64,000 nucleotides of DNA from Sapria himalayana. Its lineage: Eukaryota > Streptophyta > Magnoliopsida > Malpighiales > Rafflesiaceae. Shown piece after piece: positions 1 through 13,356 of the stretch. The translations under genes were made by a program, and so were the position numbers. Every line of letters starts with the position of its first letter. Position 1 is the stretch's first letter. The notes under the pieces were generated by a model. The model was not told the origin of the DNA, searched no databases, and worked only from the letters and a program-made list of their open reading frames with translations. The stretch covers positions 1 through 64,000 of the forward strand of contig JAREIK010001327.1 of assembly GCA_029783825.1 (NCBI GenBank). The letters are read 5' to 3'.

Positions 1-1934
1 TATCTCTCTATCGATTTGTCTATTTGTATGTCTATATGTCTGTCTATCTGTCTATCTATTTAGTTGTCTAAATACCTATCTATATCTATCTATCTATTTG
101 TCTATTTGTCTATTTATTTTTCTATTTGTTTGTCTATCTATTTATCTATCTATCTGTCAATCTGTCTAACTATATATCTGTCTATTTGTCATTATGTCTA
201 TCTATCTGTCTATCTATCTATTTGTTTGTTAATCTGTCTATCTAACTATCTATTTATCAGTTTATCTATCTATCTATCTATCTGTTTGTCTATCTATATA
301 TCTATTTATCTATGTGTCTATCTATCTATCAATTTTCTATTTATCTGTTTATCTATCTATCTATCTGTATGTCTATCTATATGTCTTTCTATATGTCTAT
401 CTGGTTGTCTATATATCTATCTATCTGCCTATCTTTATGTCTATCGGTCTATCTTTCTATCAATCTGTCTATCTATCTGGCTTTATATCTGGTTGTTCAT
501 GTGTGTGTCTATTTGTCTAATTGTATGTCTATATATCTATCATATTCTTTTTATCCTTCTGTCTATCTGTCTATCTATCTATCAATCTGTCTATCTATCT
601 GTCTATCGATCTATTTGTCTATTTATCTAGCTATCTATTTATCTATCTATCTATTTTTCTATCTTTATGTCTATTTGTCTGTCTATCTGTATGTCTGTCT
701 ATCTGTCAATCTATACTATATATCTATACGTCTATTTATCTGTCTATTTGTATGTATATCTATTTGTATATCTATCTGTCTATCTGTCTATTTATATATC
801 TATCTATCTATATTTCTATTTGACTATCTATCTGTATGTCTATCTATCTATATATCTATTTGTCTGTCTATCTATTTGTCTGTCTATCTATCTGTAAGGA
901 CATTTATTTGTCTATCTATTTGTCGATATGTCTGTCTATTTGTCTCACTATCTATCTTTCTATCTGTCTGTCTATCTATCTCTATATTTTTGTCTATCTA
1001 TCTTTCTATCTATATGTCTACCTATATGTGTGTCTGTCTATCTGTCTATCTATCTATCTATCTATCTGTTTGTCTATATTTGTGTCTATATGTATGTCTT
1101 TTTGTCTATCTCTATCTCTGTTTATTTGTCTATTTGTCTATCTATGTGTATCAATCTGTCTATTTATCTATATTTTGTGGATCTATGTGTCTATCAATCT
1201 GTCGATTTATCTATGTATGTATCTATCTATCTGTCGATCTATGTATTTGTTTATCTGTCTATCTATTTGTCTGTCTATCTATCAGTCTATCTATCTTTCT
1301 ATGTGTATGTCTATCTATTGTCTATCTATCTTTCTGGATGTCTATCTATCTGTCCATCTGTCTGTCTACCTATTTGTCTATATGTTTGTTTATCTATTTG
1401 TCTATCTATCTATCTATATATCAGTCTATCTGTCTATCTATTGATATGTCTGTCTATATGTATGACTATCTGTCTATCTATCTATCTATCTAACTTTCTA
1501 TTTGTCTGTCAATTTGTCTATCTATATGTCTGTTTATCTATCTATCGATCTATCTACTTATTAGTTTATCTATCTATCTATCTATCAGTCTGACAATCAG
1601 TATTTCTATTGGTCTATCTATCAGTCAGTCTGTCTATTTGTCTATCTATGTGTTTCTTTGTCTATCTAGCCATCTTTCTATGTATATGTCTTTCTGTATG
1701 GCTATCTATCTGGTTATCTATGTGTCTATCTATCTGTCAATGTATATGTCTATGTGTTTGTCTATATGTCAATATATATGTTTGTCTATCTGTCTATCTA
1801 TCTATCTTTTTATCTATATAACTATCTTTCCATCTATCAATCTATTTGATGTCTATCTATCTATCTGTCTATCTTTTTATCTATCTGTCTATCTATCTAT
1901 CTTTCTATCTATCTATTTGTCTTTCTATCTGACA
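1..1934. repeat. GATA/GACA tetranucleotide array, block 1 (TATC/TGTC on + strand)
   Basis: The whole stretch is built from TATC and TGTC units with scattered substitutions (TTTG, TATG, TTTC). It runs off the left edge of the window and stops sharply at about 1934, where CACTA-type subterminal repeats begin. This is the only block with the pyrimidine strand on +; the other four have GATA/GACA on +. The open frames through it (peptides of Y, L, S, I, C, V) exist because TATC repeats contain no stop codon in any forward frame. They are not genes. Confidence 0.97.
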
Positions 1935-2695
1935 GTGATGGAATTCTCTAGCTAATAAAACCATGAATATAGTGATGGATTTAGTGATGGAATTTTCCTA
2001 GCTATTAAAATCCGGAAATTAGCAACGGATTTAGCAACAGAATTCCCTAGCTAATAAAATACAAAATTAACGAAGGTTTTAGCGACTGAATTTTTCTAGC
2101 TAATAAAATCCGGAATTTATTACACAGATTTAGCAACAAATTTTCATAGCTGATAAAATCTGAAAATTAACGATGAATTTAGTGACGGAATTCACCTAGC
2201 TAATAAAATCTGGAAATTAACGACGCATTTAGCGACGTAATTTCCTTAGCTATTTAAATCCCAAATTTAGAAACGAATTTAGCGACAGAATTTCCCTAGC
2301 TTATTACATCATTAACATAGCGACAGATTTCAGCTATGAAATTCCCTAGCTAATTATATACTGAACATAACGACAGATTTTAGTGTCATAATTTTTCTAG
2401 CTAATTACATCCCGAAATTATAACTATGGATTTATCGATAAAATTTCCTTGCTAATTACATACATAATAACAAGGAACTTTAGCGACGAAACTTCCCTAG
2501 CCAATTACTTCTTGGATATGGTGACGGATTTTAGTGAGGTAACTTTCCTAGCTAATAAAATTCCGAATATATCGACGGAATTAGCGAGTGGACTTCTCTA
2601 GACAATTAAATCCGGAATATAGCGACGGATTTAGTGACTGAACTTCCCTAGCTAATTAAATCCCGAACATAGAGACGGAATTTCCCTAGCCAATA
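1935..2695. repeat. About 15 degenerate tandem copies of a ~50-bp CACTA subterminal repeat
   Basis: A unit of about 50 bp recurs, each copy containing a form of TAGCGACGGATTTAGCGACG followed by a form of TTCCCTAGCTAATAAAATCC. The CTAGCTAA core recurs at roughly 50-bp steps (about 1954, 1997, 2045, 2095, 2147, 2196 and so on to 2690). Similar words occur next to the CACTA ends at 38916, 7237 and 19707, so this is read as the subterminal region of a CACTA element whose true terminus has been lost where array block 1 begins. Confidence 0.85.
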
Positions 2696-5057
2696 TTTAA
2701 TTATTAATTTTTTTTAATTAAATATTAGTTTTAATATTTTATTTAATTTTTTTCATTAAATGTATGTTAATGGTCTATGAGCGATCCTTGAAAGATACAT
2801 TCTCCTCATAAAATCATAAAAAATGATATTATAATTAATTAATTTAAAATATATAAAAATAAAAAAAAATTATATTAATAAGGACTAATATAACTATTTT
2901 TATGATGTATTAATTTTTAAAAAAAGTATACAAAAAAGTTTTCTAAAATTTTAATTAAGAAACTAAATAATTTAAATTAAAGTAACATTAAATAAATAAT
3001 TCAATAAGTATAATAATTTTTTTGATATTTTAAAATTAAATTAACTCACATTAAAATTCCTACTAATTTAAAATATAAATTAATTCATTGTATGATAAAA
3101 TAGAAAATATTTTCAACTATAACTGAATTGATGAATAAACTAGTAAATATTAATATTATTATAAGTATTAAAAAAATTTATGATTATAGAAACCTTTTAA
3201 AAAATAATAATAAAAATTATGAAAATCTTGAAATATAAAAAAATATAATTTTTTCAATAAAGTTAAAAGAAAATAAAATAATAATTATAAATAAATACAT
3301 AGATGTTTAATCCTACTAAAATTTATAAAAATTAAATAATTGAGTAATAAATTTACAATTAACTTTTACATTAAGTTTTATTAAATAATAAATACTACTT
3401 TTTTTAATTATGTTCTCACTTTAAGTAATTTTTTGAATTTTAAAAATTATTATTGATATCAATAATATGAAATTTTATGCATTTAAAATTATTTCATATT
3501 ATCTTCGTAAAAATTAATATGAATTCTTAAACATTTATAACCATAAAATATAAATTTTATATATTTTTTAATATTAAGAGTATTTATAACTTTAGGCGAG
3601 TGGCTAGAAGACAAATCATCTTTTCATTTCTGTCTTATTATATGAAGTTTGTTAATTTTGTACCTATTTGATATTTTTTAAGGCAAAACATATTTTTTTA
3701 TTTTTTATATATTTATTGTTTAATTAATATTATAATAAAAAATTGTAAGGTATTTGTTTTTCATTTGTACCTTGCTACACACACATTAATTTTGGTGAAA
3801 AAAATTTGATAGTAAATAAAATTAATGAGTATTTTTGTATTATATATATATATATATATATATTGTTTATTTAATGTTTTAATAATTTAAAATATAAATA
3901 TTTTCTAAAATATAAATTCTCTTTCTCTATGCCGACGCATCTCTAATAAAACCGAATTCGTTCACATTCACCATCTATCTCTCGACGATGATTCAACAAA
4001 AATTAATTCGAGGTTTAAGTTTTAATTATTATTAATTTGATGTACGTTTATACATTTATTCTTCATTGATTATCTTGGATTACTTAATCGAAAGTAAGCA
4101 TTTTTATTCTATTTTTTTCTTTCCTAATTTCTTCTTTAATCACCATGGTATGCTTGGATTTTGTATATAAATTTATTCGTATACATGCTTCATGCATTTG
4201 TGATATAATGCATTGTCATTATGTGGATTATGATGGTGACTGTATACAAAAACAATATATAAATAGTATATATAATTAGGTTTGCTAACTTGATATCTAC
4301 AAAAACAATATACGTCAATATGCTTGTGTATTTTATACATAACTTGTTTACATACTTAGCTATGCCAACTTGATATCTACAAAAAATATTCAAAAATGAG
4401 TAATTATTGAATTCAAAAATAAAATAAAATAAAATAAATAACATAAATAACATGAATAACATAAATAACATAAATAAAATAAATAAAATAATAGTTTAGC
4501 ATGTCAAATTAAATTAAACTGATTATACTTGATTAAACCAATTTGAATTATTCTACTAACTTCTAGAAAACTCAATAATATTCACACATGTAATTGAAAA
4601 TAATTGAGCAAGAGTTTCTCAACTTTGAAATGTTCTCATGATATGTGTTGTTGTGTGCTAGGAACCCCAAATCACTTTTATTCATAGGCAAGATTCCAAA
4701 TTTTTTAATTTTTGATGCAACATTTAGTAAGACAACACATAGCTTTCACATGTCAAGTCAATCCTTGGCAGGTATACACATCATCATATAACATGCACAC
4801 TTTCAAGCACATGGCATTAATACACAAGAACACATAGTAAGCACATAAACAATACTTATCACTCATGTAAGCCAAGACATGGAAATCATACATACTAAAA
4901 CATGATAATCATGCAAGTAAGCATGTGATATGCTTGTAAGTCAACATATGATATAAAAATTATTATTCTTATTAATTTTTTTATAGACTTTATTGTCATT
5001 TTCCTACATGATTCATTTATATTCTTATGGTTGCACTTATCTTTAACAAAGATTATC

Positions 5058-5103
<46 letters not shown>

Positions 5104-7236
5104 AAGATTTATATTTACCATGTATTTAACATTTTTTAATTTAAATTTATCTCAAAATTATCTCAAACATAATAACTTCATTTTTATGTTTCTTGAAATA
5201 AAACACTTATATTTCTAATAATTTCAATATTCCTTCAATAGATGTCTCGCAGTGTGTGATTCCTTGTGATCTCTCTTGTGTTAGTGATGAGTGGACTTGT
5301 TGAATCAAGTTTAGTAATATTAAAATAATGATTTCATACTGATATAATAAGATCAACATATAGCAATGTGTCATGGACACTCAAGCAAAGATAGTATAAA
5401 ATATATGAACCAAACTTTTTTGTACATAATTACTATCAAAAATAATATTTTTTTTAAACAAATAGCATGATAATAATAATCTGAACCAACAACATGGTAG
5501 ACTGATCAACAAAAGATGATGAATACTCTAACACTAAAAATATTAGTCTGATCCTCATAGATGTTGGATACGTTTTCCATGAAGCTATCATTTATCTTGT
5601 TGTTCAGATGTTGGGATATGAATTTTACCTATTCTTATCATGAAGCCTCATAGCTTATATACGAGCCAAATAATAATTTTGGGTTAAGTTTGGGAGAAGA
5701 GTAGGTAGATAAAAAAAGAATAATATTTTAAATCTATAACATTTTTAGTTTAGATATAGGATATAAAACTATTAAAAATATTTAGAAATTTTTAATGTTT
5801 ATAATCCACACAATGTCCTTCAACACAATAAATTTTTTTCTACCAAAAATTGTTTTATCAACTTTAATTTATGATTTTAGCAATAACAATGTAGTTTATT
5901 ATTATTCTAACAATTCAACTTCTACCAAATTTATATTAACTATAATTTAAACCTTTAACAACTATGAATTATGATGAGTTTGGGTATCTCTATAACGTTG
6001 ATGAATTTCATGTCATACAAGAGTATTCTCCTTACAACAACATTCGTTAAGACACCCTTTATCCTACCGTGTTAATAACATCATCTTTTAACACATGGTA
6101 ATTTTTCTGTGCTGCAATATGGTTATTTTAAATAATTTTAAAAACTAATAAATATGAGTAGTAATATATTGTTAGTTGAACATTGTAGTTATTAGTTGAG
6201 TACCATAACTATTAGTTGTAACCTAAGAGCTTTAATCTAAGTTTCATGTTTCACAAAATTTGTGGTAGATGTATCTTGTAATAAATAGTAATAAAGAATT
6301 TAAGAAAATATGAGAAGTATTATGGAAATGTATGTATCATTAATGAAACATTAATTTATAGTACTAGCGAATATATGTGAGTACTCTTTTTGTGAGTACT
6401 CTTTTATAATTTAATACGATATAAACTTATTTACTAATTATTTTTTAGGCCAGAACATATATTATTAAATATTATTTCATATGTTAATAAAATAAATATA
6501 AATTATTATAATTTCAAAAAGATCAATACAATATAATAAAAAAAATAGTAACATATCATAATAATTCAGCAAAATGAATTATAACGAACATTAAATTGTT
6601 GTAATAAAAAATTAAATTATCAAAACTATTGAGAATTATACTGTATTTTTATATTTTTTTTATCTTGAGATACTAGGATGAGATGATTCATATAGATTAA
6701 GAGTATTTATTATTTCTTTTTGTATTTAATAAATGATAATGTTATTTTATAAGTTTTATTTATAATATTATATTATTGTGAGTTTTTATTTATTTTATTC
6801 TCTTGTTTTATTTTTTATGGGAATACTCGATATGTAATGTTTCATAAATCATTTTTATTAATTATGTAACGGCATGAGTTTTAGTTATATATTATAATTA
6901 TTAAGTATTATTTTTTTATATCATCCTTTTTTTTCATTTTCTTGTATTAATCTTCATATTTTCCCTCAATATATATATATATGGACATGCAGATATATGT
7001 AAGAAATTTATGATGCTTTAGCAAAACATCTCTTCTCTATAGAAGTAGTAGTGAATTGTCATTCAAAGTAACTTCCTGCTCATGTGGAAAATTGTAGAAA
7101 TATAGTATTTCTTCTCTCTCTCTCTCTCTAAACATCATTACTGGTCATGTTTTAGATATTTGTTGAAGTTATATGACTATATATAAATATTTGTATAGCT
7201 ATATATAAATAATTTTATAACTATATAACATTTTAT
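2696..7236. other. AT-rich interior without recognisable genes; several microsatellites
   Basis: Very AT-rich DNA with no convincing coding sequence on either strand. Simple repeats include a TA run at 3841-3863, an AAATAAC/ATAAC-like tract at about 4420-4490, a perfect (GT)20 at 5061-5100 and a CT run at about 7111-7129. Short open frames such as 4190-4471 (-) lie over these low-complexity tracts and show no family motif. Confidence 0.75.
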
Positions 7237-7620
7237 CACTACAAGAAAAATCTCATGTAGCCAGGGACAATTCCCTAGCTATATGAGAAATTTCCATCAC
7301 TAAATGGGATAATAGCGACTGGAATACAGACAGATTAGGTCCCTTTCTAAAGTGCTCCTTGCTAAATTTTAGCGACGAAAGTTTCTTTAGCTAAAAAATT
7401 AGCGACGGAAAATTCCCTTGCTAAAAAATAAAAAATTCCATAGCTAACATAGCAATATAAATGAAATATTGTGTCGCTAATCAAAATTAACGACGGCTTA
7501 TTGTCTAGCTAAAGTCCCTAGCTTAAGAAAATTAGTGACGGAATATCCGTCGCTAATTTTAATATTTCTCTAGCTATTTTAATTTCAAAAATATTTACAG
7601 AATTTAAAAAATTTTAAAAT
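7237..7620 (+). repeat. CACTA-1 left terminal/subterminal repeat
   Basis: Starts with the canonical plant CACTA terminus CACTACAAG. About 350 bp of alternating TAGCGACGG, CCCTAGCT and TTGCTAAATTTTAGCG words follow. The stretch CTTTCTAAAGTGCTCCTTGC at about 7342-7361 also occurs, inverted, near the inner right terminus (about 18364-18383), making 18488 the closest partner of this end. Confidence 0.9.
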
Positions 7621-7777
7621 TTTTTAATTAAATAATTTATTATTTTTAAATCATATTGAATAAAAATTGAAACTATAGATAATTTATAATAAACAAAAAA
7701 TAAAATCATTTAATTCCTTATTCAAATTCAATATTTTACATAATTGAAACAAAAAAATAACAAACTTTTATTTTTAT

Positions 7778-7970
7778 TCATCAATGTATCTATAGACAGT
7801 GCAGAAAGTATAATATATATATTCATTGACATTGCTTTCCCTCCCTCTACTCCTCTGATCATCATTTTTATACTGCGACAAAATTGTCCGAATCACAGCA
7901 CATAACTCTAGTGAAAAATCTCATCACTTATAGAAGCTTTGTATGAAGAACAATGCGGTATCATATCTGT
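7778..7970 (-). repeat. Conserved CACTA module, copy a
   Basis: About 190 bp shared by seven sites in the window. It contains GGAGAGAAAGCAACGTCAAT-like and TACAAAGCTTNTATAAGTGA-like words plus a match to GATATGGTACC. Here it lies inverted (on -) between the left TIR and the first trinucleotide tract. Confidence 0.8.
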
Positions 7971-8219
7971 AAGAAAATTAAACCACTTAGTCAAATAAAA
8001 AAAAGTTATGTTTAGATACATATATAATTCTATAGTATATATGTAAATATATACAAGCAAATCACTTCTACATATATTACTACAATATATTTACATATAA
8101 ATAGTAGTATTAAGTGTACAAATAAATAGAGTACAAATATACTCAGTATATACGTACATAGAATATTGTAGTATTAAATGTATGTATATACTGACTTTAT
8201 TCATATGTATATATCTCAA

Positions 8220-8735
8220 TAGTTGCTGTTGGTGCTGCTCTCCTTGCCGCTCCTGCCGCTACTGCCGTTGTCGTTGTCGCTGCCAATACCACTACTACTA
8301 TTGTAGTTGTCGCCGCCATCACTGTTGTCGAAGCTGTAGCCGCCGTCACCGCTGCCATAGTTACTACCGCTAGCTGCTACGGCGGTTGCCACCCTGCCCC
8401 CGCTGCGGGAGCTGTCGCTGCCACCACTTCTACCACCACCGTCGCTGCTACCATTGCCGCCTATGCCACTGCTGCCGCTACTTTTGATGTTGCCGCTGCT
8501 TTTGGTGCTGCCTCTACTTCTTGTGCAGCTGGTGCTACCGCCGCTATTGCCACTGCTTCCAGTGCAGCCGCTGCTTCCAGTGCAGCTGCTACCTCTACCT
8601 CTTATGCCGACTCTCCTGCCACTACCGCTCCTGCTGTTGCCGTCGTTGTAGCTCCCGCTGCTGCCACGGCCACCTCTGCTACCGCTGGCGCTTCCGCTAC
8701 TGCCGCTACCATCGCTACCACTACTACTGCTGATG
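8220..8735 (+). repeat. GCN/ACN trinucleotide-periodic tract 1
   Basis: About 500 bp of GCT, GCC, GTC, ACT and CCG triplets with clear 3-bp periodicity, GC-rich against an AT-rich background. It sits between a TATACGTACATATA-type palindromic stretch and a shared tail (GATGATAATAGGCTTTTACA and following). All frames give low-complexity peptides (Cys/Arg, Leu/Pro or Ala/Thr), so I treat it as a minisatellite and not a gene. Confidence 0.85.
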
Positions 8736-9039
8736 ATAATAGGCTTTTACATACCTATAATAGGCTAAAACTCTACTAAAAAATTTCGAAGCCACACAAA
8801 TATTTTCACAGATATATAAAAAATATGTATTATAGACATGAACAAACACAAATTAAAGTTGATTGCCATACAGCTTAAACTAAAATTTAATTCAATAATA
8901 TAATATTTTTATATAAATTTATTAAAAACTGAAACTAAAAATAAAAATATTAAAATAAACAAAAAAAATCATTTAATAACTTATTCTAATACAATATTTT
9001 AAAAAAAACAAAAATTATATTACATCTTAATAATCTATA

Positions 9040-9222
9040 TATCTAATGACCGTGCATAAACTATAATCTATCAATGCATTTACGTTACTTTCTCTCCCTC
9101 TGCTCCTTCGACCACCAACTTTCCATTACGAAAAATTTGTCTGAGTCACACTACTTCATGTCTTTTGAAAAATCACTTCACTTATACAAGTTTCTTATGG
9201 AAAACAATGTCATACCACATCT
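9040..9222 (-). repeat. Conserved CACTA module, copy b
   Basis: Second left-arm copy of the ~190-bp module, same orientation as copy a, about 1.2 kb further in. It retains the ATGTGGTATGACATTG-like and ATAAGTGAAGTGATTT-like words on the - strand. Confidence 0.8.
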
Positions 9223-9484
9223 GTAAGAAATTTAAACCACTAAATCAAATCAAAAAAATTTAAAAAAAACTATGTTTTGATAAATATATATTACTATAGA
9301 AAAAATGTACATATATACTAGCATTTCACTCGTACATATATTACTATAGTATTTGTACATATAAATTGCAGTATTATGTGTACATATTTATCGAGTATAT
9401 TTATACTCAGTATATTTATACATAAAATATTGTAGAATTATATGTACGTATATTCTGACTATATACGTACGTATATACCACATT

Positions 9485-9850
9485 TGTTGCCATTACTGAT
9501 GCTCACGCTGTTGCTGCCATGATTGCCACTGCTGTCTCTACTGTCGCCGCTACTGCTGCTGCCACTGCTGCCATTGATGTCGCCACTACTGCCGCTTCCT
9601 CTACTGCCTCCATTGCAACCACTACCATTACTGCCACCACTGTCGTTGATGCTGCCACTACTTCCGTTGCCTCCACTACAGCCACTGCTGCTGCCCCTGC
9701 TGCCATCGTGCCGCTGCAGCTATTGCCACCCCCACCAATGTTGCTCCCAATGCTGCTGCCGTCGCTATCACCATGGTCACTTCTTGTGCCACTGCCATCA
9801 CTGCCCCTGCTCCACCACTGCTACCGCCACTACCGCAGCTACCTCTGATG
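9485..9850 (+). repeat. Trinucleotide-periodic tract 2
   Basis: About 365 bp of GCT/GCC/ACT/GTC triplets. It is open in both strands (Ala/Thr-rich on +, Ala/Val-rich on -), as expected for GCN/ACN repeats. The tail after the tract (GATGATAATAGGCTTTTATA) matches tract 1. Confidence 0.85.
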
Positions 9851-10159
9851 ATAATAGGCTTTTATATACCTATAATTTCCTAAAACTCTACCCAAATATT
9901 TTGGAGAAACACACACATATTCACACATATATATAAATAGTTATTATAGATATGAACAAACAAAAATTACAGTTAAATATCATACAGTTTAAACAAAAAT
10001 TTAATTAAATAATTTAATATTTTAAATTTAAATTTACTAAAAACAAAAACTATAAATGAAACTTTTAAATTAAAAAAAATCATTCAATAACTTATTCTAA
10101 TATAATATTTTAAATAACTAAAACAAAAAAATAATAAAAATTATATTACATCTAATTAA

Positions 10160-10352
10160 TCAATATATCTACCGACTGTGCAAAAATTATAATATATCAA
10201 TGCATTAACGTTGCTTTCTCTCATACTGCTCCTCCGATCACCAACTTTCCACTAGGAAAATACTGTCCGAGTCATGGTGGTTCATGTTTGTTGAAATATG
10301 TTTTCACTTATACAAGCTTCATATGAGAAACTATGCGATACCATATCTGTAC
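10160..10352 (-). repeat. Conserved CACTA module, copy c
   Basis: Innermost left-arm copy of the ~190-bp module, followed by TATACG/TATGTA palindromic DNA and then tract 3. Confidence 0.8.
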
Positions 10353-10609
10353 GAAATTTAAACCACTAAATCAAATCAAAATAAATAAAAAATAATTATG
10401 TTTTGATAATTATATATTGTTGCAGTAAATATGTACATATATACTAGCATTTCACTCGTACATTTATTACTTTATATATTTACATTTAAACTACAGTATT
10501 ATGCATACATATATACTGATTACATATATATACTCAGTATATATGTAAATTAAAAACTGTTGTATTATATGTACATATATACTGACTATATACATACTTA
10601 TATACCACA

Positions 10610-11055
10610 TATGTTGCCATGGCTACTGCTCCCGCTACCACTGTCACTCCTACCGCCGCTGCCACAGCCGCAACCGCTACCACAGTCGTAGTCGATGCCG
10701 CTGTCGCTACCAATGCTGCTACTACCAAAGTAGCCGCTGGCGCCCCTACCACTTCCACTACTGCTACCGCTACTACCACACCTGCTTCTGCCACTACTAT
10801 CGCTGCCACTTCTGCCACTGTCGCTACTTCTACCGTAGCAGTAGCTGCTTCTACCACAATTGCTACCATTGCTGATGTCGCCACTATCACTAATGTTGCC
10901 ACTGCCGCTAATGTCGCCTCACCCCCTACTGTCGGTGACACCACTGTTACCGCCGCTACCGCCACTGTCGCTTCCGCTGCCATCACTACCGCCACTACCC
11001 GTTCCGTTGTCGCCATAGACTTCGCTGCCATCTCTACCGCTCTACCATTGCTAAC
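10610..11055 (+). repeat. Trinucleotide-periodic tract 3
   Basis: About 445 bp of GCT/GCC/ACC/ACT/GTC triplets. It gives a 155-residue Ala/Thr open frame on + and a 165-residue Ala/Val frame on -. No non-repetitive residues or domain are seen, so neither is called a gene. It is the last tract before the inverted gene 3' end. Confidence 0.85.
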
Positions 11056-11757
11056 TATAGGCTTTTACATACCTATAATAGGCTAAAACTCTACCCAAAA
11101 AATTCACAGACACAAAAACATATTCACAAATATATAAAAACAAATATTATAGACATGAACAAACACAAATTATAGTTTATTGTCATACGGCTTCACCAAA
11201 AATCCAAAAGATGTCCACCAATTATGTTTAGAGATAAAGAGAGTGCAAAAATAAAATGTGTTTAGAATAATAAAGATAAGATAAGCTAGTCCTCTTTTTT
11301 GATAAAGCTGAAATCGGTAAATATGGGACCCATGCATTGGAAGGACCGTGGTAATGTATGAATGCTTTGAATCAAGATTTTTTCTTTTTTTTTCACATAA
11401 TGTGTCCTGCAAAGATTCATAATTTGGTTGATCGGAAAAGCAAAGAACTAGACCAGAATAAAAAAATTGAAACTTGCAAAAAAATATCATAATTATTTAC
11501 TACACATAGACAAAAATAAATAACTATTTAGAAATAATTCTCATACTCAATCATCCTCATAATTTGTAGGGAATGCCAGCCTCTCCTGTGATGATTCACA
11601 GCTGGATCTCAGAATGCTATCTGATGCGCCAATGGAGCTAACTGTGACTCCAATATGACATCTGCTGTTGCATTACTTTTTTAATTTCTTTTATTTCTTG
11701 CATTTCTTTCATCAAATTAGTTATATGCTCATCCTTCATTTTGCGAGGATTACAAGG

Positions 11758-13216
11758 CCATTGCAATTCAGGTAGATGTATCTTTTTGAGAGGTAAATAC
11801 ATATAATTTTCTATGTTTTTTTATCGAGTATTTTAAGTATTATTGTAATTTAATCTAATTGAAACCTAACATTAAGGTTATAGGTATCTTCGTAAGTTGA
11901 AATTAAATGTTAGAAACAAGGCAAAAGTTGAAGGTTTAATTTGCAATGCATATTTAATAGAAGAAGTATCATCATTTTATTCTTATTATTTTGAGGATCA
12001 TGTCAAAACAAAAAATAGAAATGTGCCGCGGAATTATGAAGGTCATGTGATGGTAGAAGATGATTATGTGGACAAACTATCTACTTCAAGCACCCTGGAA
12101 GAGCAATGAAAAGATGTATGAGAGATGAAGAGTACAAAGCAACCCGAAGATATGTTTTAGTTAATTGTGAGGAGGTTGCACCATATATTGAGTATGTATA
12201 CCCAAAATGGTTGCAAGTTTAATCATAGTTTAATTGTATCTTTAATAAGAATTATTAAAAACTAATATACATTTTTTTCTCTCTTTTTATATTTGTGTAG
12301 TATTTATGTTAAGCAGTTAAATTATAGGCATCCAGCAATTCTAGCAATGATGTCGATTATATGCTGGAAACTGATTTGCGAATTGGTTAAAAAATTTTGT
12401 GAGAATAATTAAGTTTTATATTTTTGATTTATTTAACTTATAGTATCTTTTATTTGTTAATATCATTTTTTTATTTATGTCACAGGCAATTGATCCTTCA
12501 AATGGAGATTCAAATATTTTCATTCAGAATCTAAGTAAATGCCCGTTTAGATATGTGACAAATTATCCTGGGTATTTTGTTAATGGATATAAATTTCACA
12601 CAATCGGGCATGATTCTTCTAAAATAATAATGAATAATGGTGTATGCATTAAAGGCTCAGGTTATAGTATAGATGAGATTAATTATTATGGTTAACTCAA
12701 AGAAGTTATTGAGTTGGAGTATCCTGGACTCGAAAATAATAGGATTGTATTATTTAAGCGTGAGTGGTTTGATCCTACATGAAATGTGGGCACAAAGATT
12801 CATCGGATTATAAGCTAGTGGATGTCAACCATAAACACATATATAATCGATACGTGCCATTTATTATGGTAGTTCAAGACACTCAGGTATATTATTATAC
12901 ATATCATAGTTTAACTCGTGATAAGAGAGATTGGTGGGTGATTAGCAAAATTAAAACTTGATCAAAATTTGAAGTACCAACATCACAACAAAGAAGTGCA
13001 AACTTAGAAATTACACCGGCAATCCAGGAAGATGACATAAATAATATTGAGCTTTTGAATATAGATAAAGATCCAACAAATTTATTTGACTCAAATGGTG
13101 GCACAATAGAAATTGAAGATGATCAATTTCTATCTGAAGATGAGTTCGAACTTCTATCAGAATCAGACAAAATATCAGAAGATCCATTAGAGGATGACAG
13201 TTATGCCAATAATTAA
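11758..13216 (+). pseudogene. TNP2-type CACTA transposase, C-terminal part only (DUF4218/DUF4216 region), broken
   Basis: Reading begins mid-protein at P-L-Q-F-R-stop-M-Y-L-F-E-R, the counterpart of the TNP2 motif with Trp where this copy has TAG. A phase-2 intron fits at 11793-11883 (GTAAATAC to TTATAG). The following exon gives Y-L-R-K-L-K-L-N-V-R-N-K-A-K-V-E-G and S-F-Y-S-Y-Y-F-E-D-H-V-K-T, typical of the DUF4218 end. After two probable introns, 12480-12960 shows the DUF4216 landmarks YPGYFVNGYKFHT, LKEVIELEYPGLENNRIVLF, KREWFDPT, DVNH and RDKRDWW. An acidic tail then runs to TAA at 13214-13216. Frameshifts near 12060 and 12780 and stops at 12693 and 12959 kill it. The N-terminal two thirds, including the catalytic region, are absent and replaced by the inverted left arm. 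Family membership is firm; function is lost. Confidence 0.88.
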
Positions 13217-13356
13217 ATTATTATAATTTTATTATAAATTTAAACTATCAAAGACTTTTTATATTTTGTTGAAATTTATCGGTGTGTTTTATTTGAAAAT
13301 GTATGCTTGTTCATCATATTCCTATTTTTTGTTCTATGTTTGATTTTGTATAGCAG

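Larger units (their letters stand above)
1935..7236. mobile_element. CACTA-A, left remnant
   Basis: The region at 2697-4000 aligns by eye with 39470-40860 inside CACTA-2. Shared landmarks include a block around 2760-2890 (matching 39520-39660) and a block around 3520-3545 (matching about 40525-40550). This makes it a second copy of the CACTA-2 family, missing about the first 120 bp at its left end. CACTA-1 (7237-19707) interrupts it, and its right part resumes at 19708. No transposase-like reading frame is visible. The family assignment is from direct comparison inside the window; the common-ancestor interpretation is inference. Confidence 0.7.
7237..11757 (+). repeat. Left arm of the CACTA-1 inverted repeat
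   Basis: From the terminus inward it holds the TIR, three copies of a conserved ~190-bp module (7778, 9040, 10160), three GCN-type tracts (8220, 9485, 10610) and, at about 11165-11757, an inverted copy of the 3' end of the Transposase_24-like gene found at about 15050-15650. Read on the - strand, 11757 to 11560 resembles the C-terminal coiled-coil region at 15050-15242. The arm stops within a few bases of 11757, exactly where TNP2 coding sequence begins on the + strand. The 3' half of the element therefore appears to have replaced its own 5' half in inverted orientation. Confidence 0.8.

Noticed and set aside
9503..11086. Ala/Thr- and Ala/Val-rich open frames, both strands
   Set aside because: They coincide with GCN/ACN trinucleotide tracts, are open on both strands, and the same tracts recur six times with different frames open.
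11170..11490. 106-residue - strand open frame
   Set aside because: It lies in the inverted copy of the non-coding 3' flank of the Transposase_24 gene (compare 15300-15650), with no family motif.
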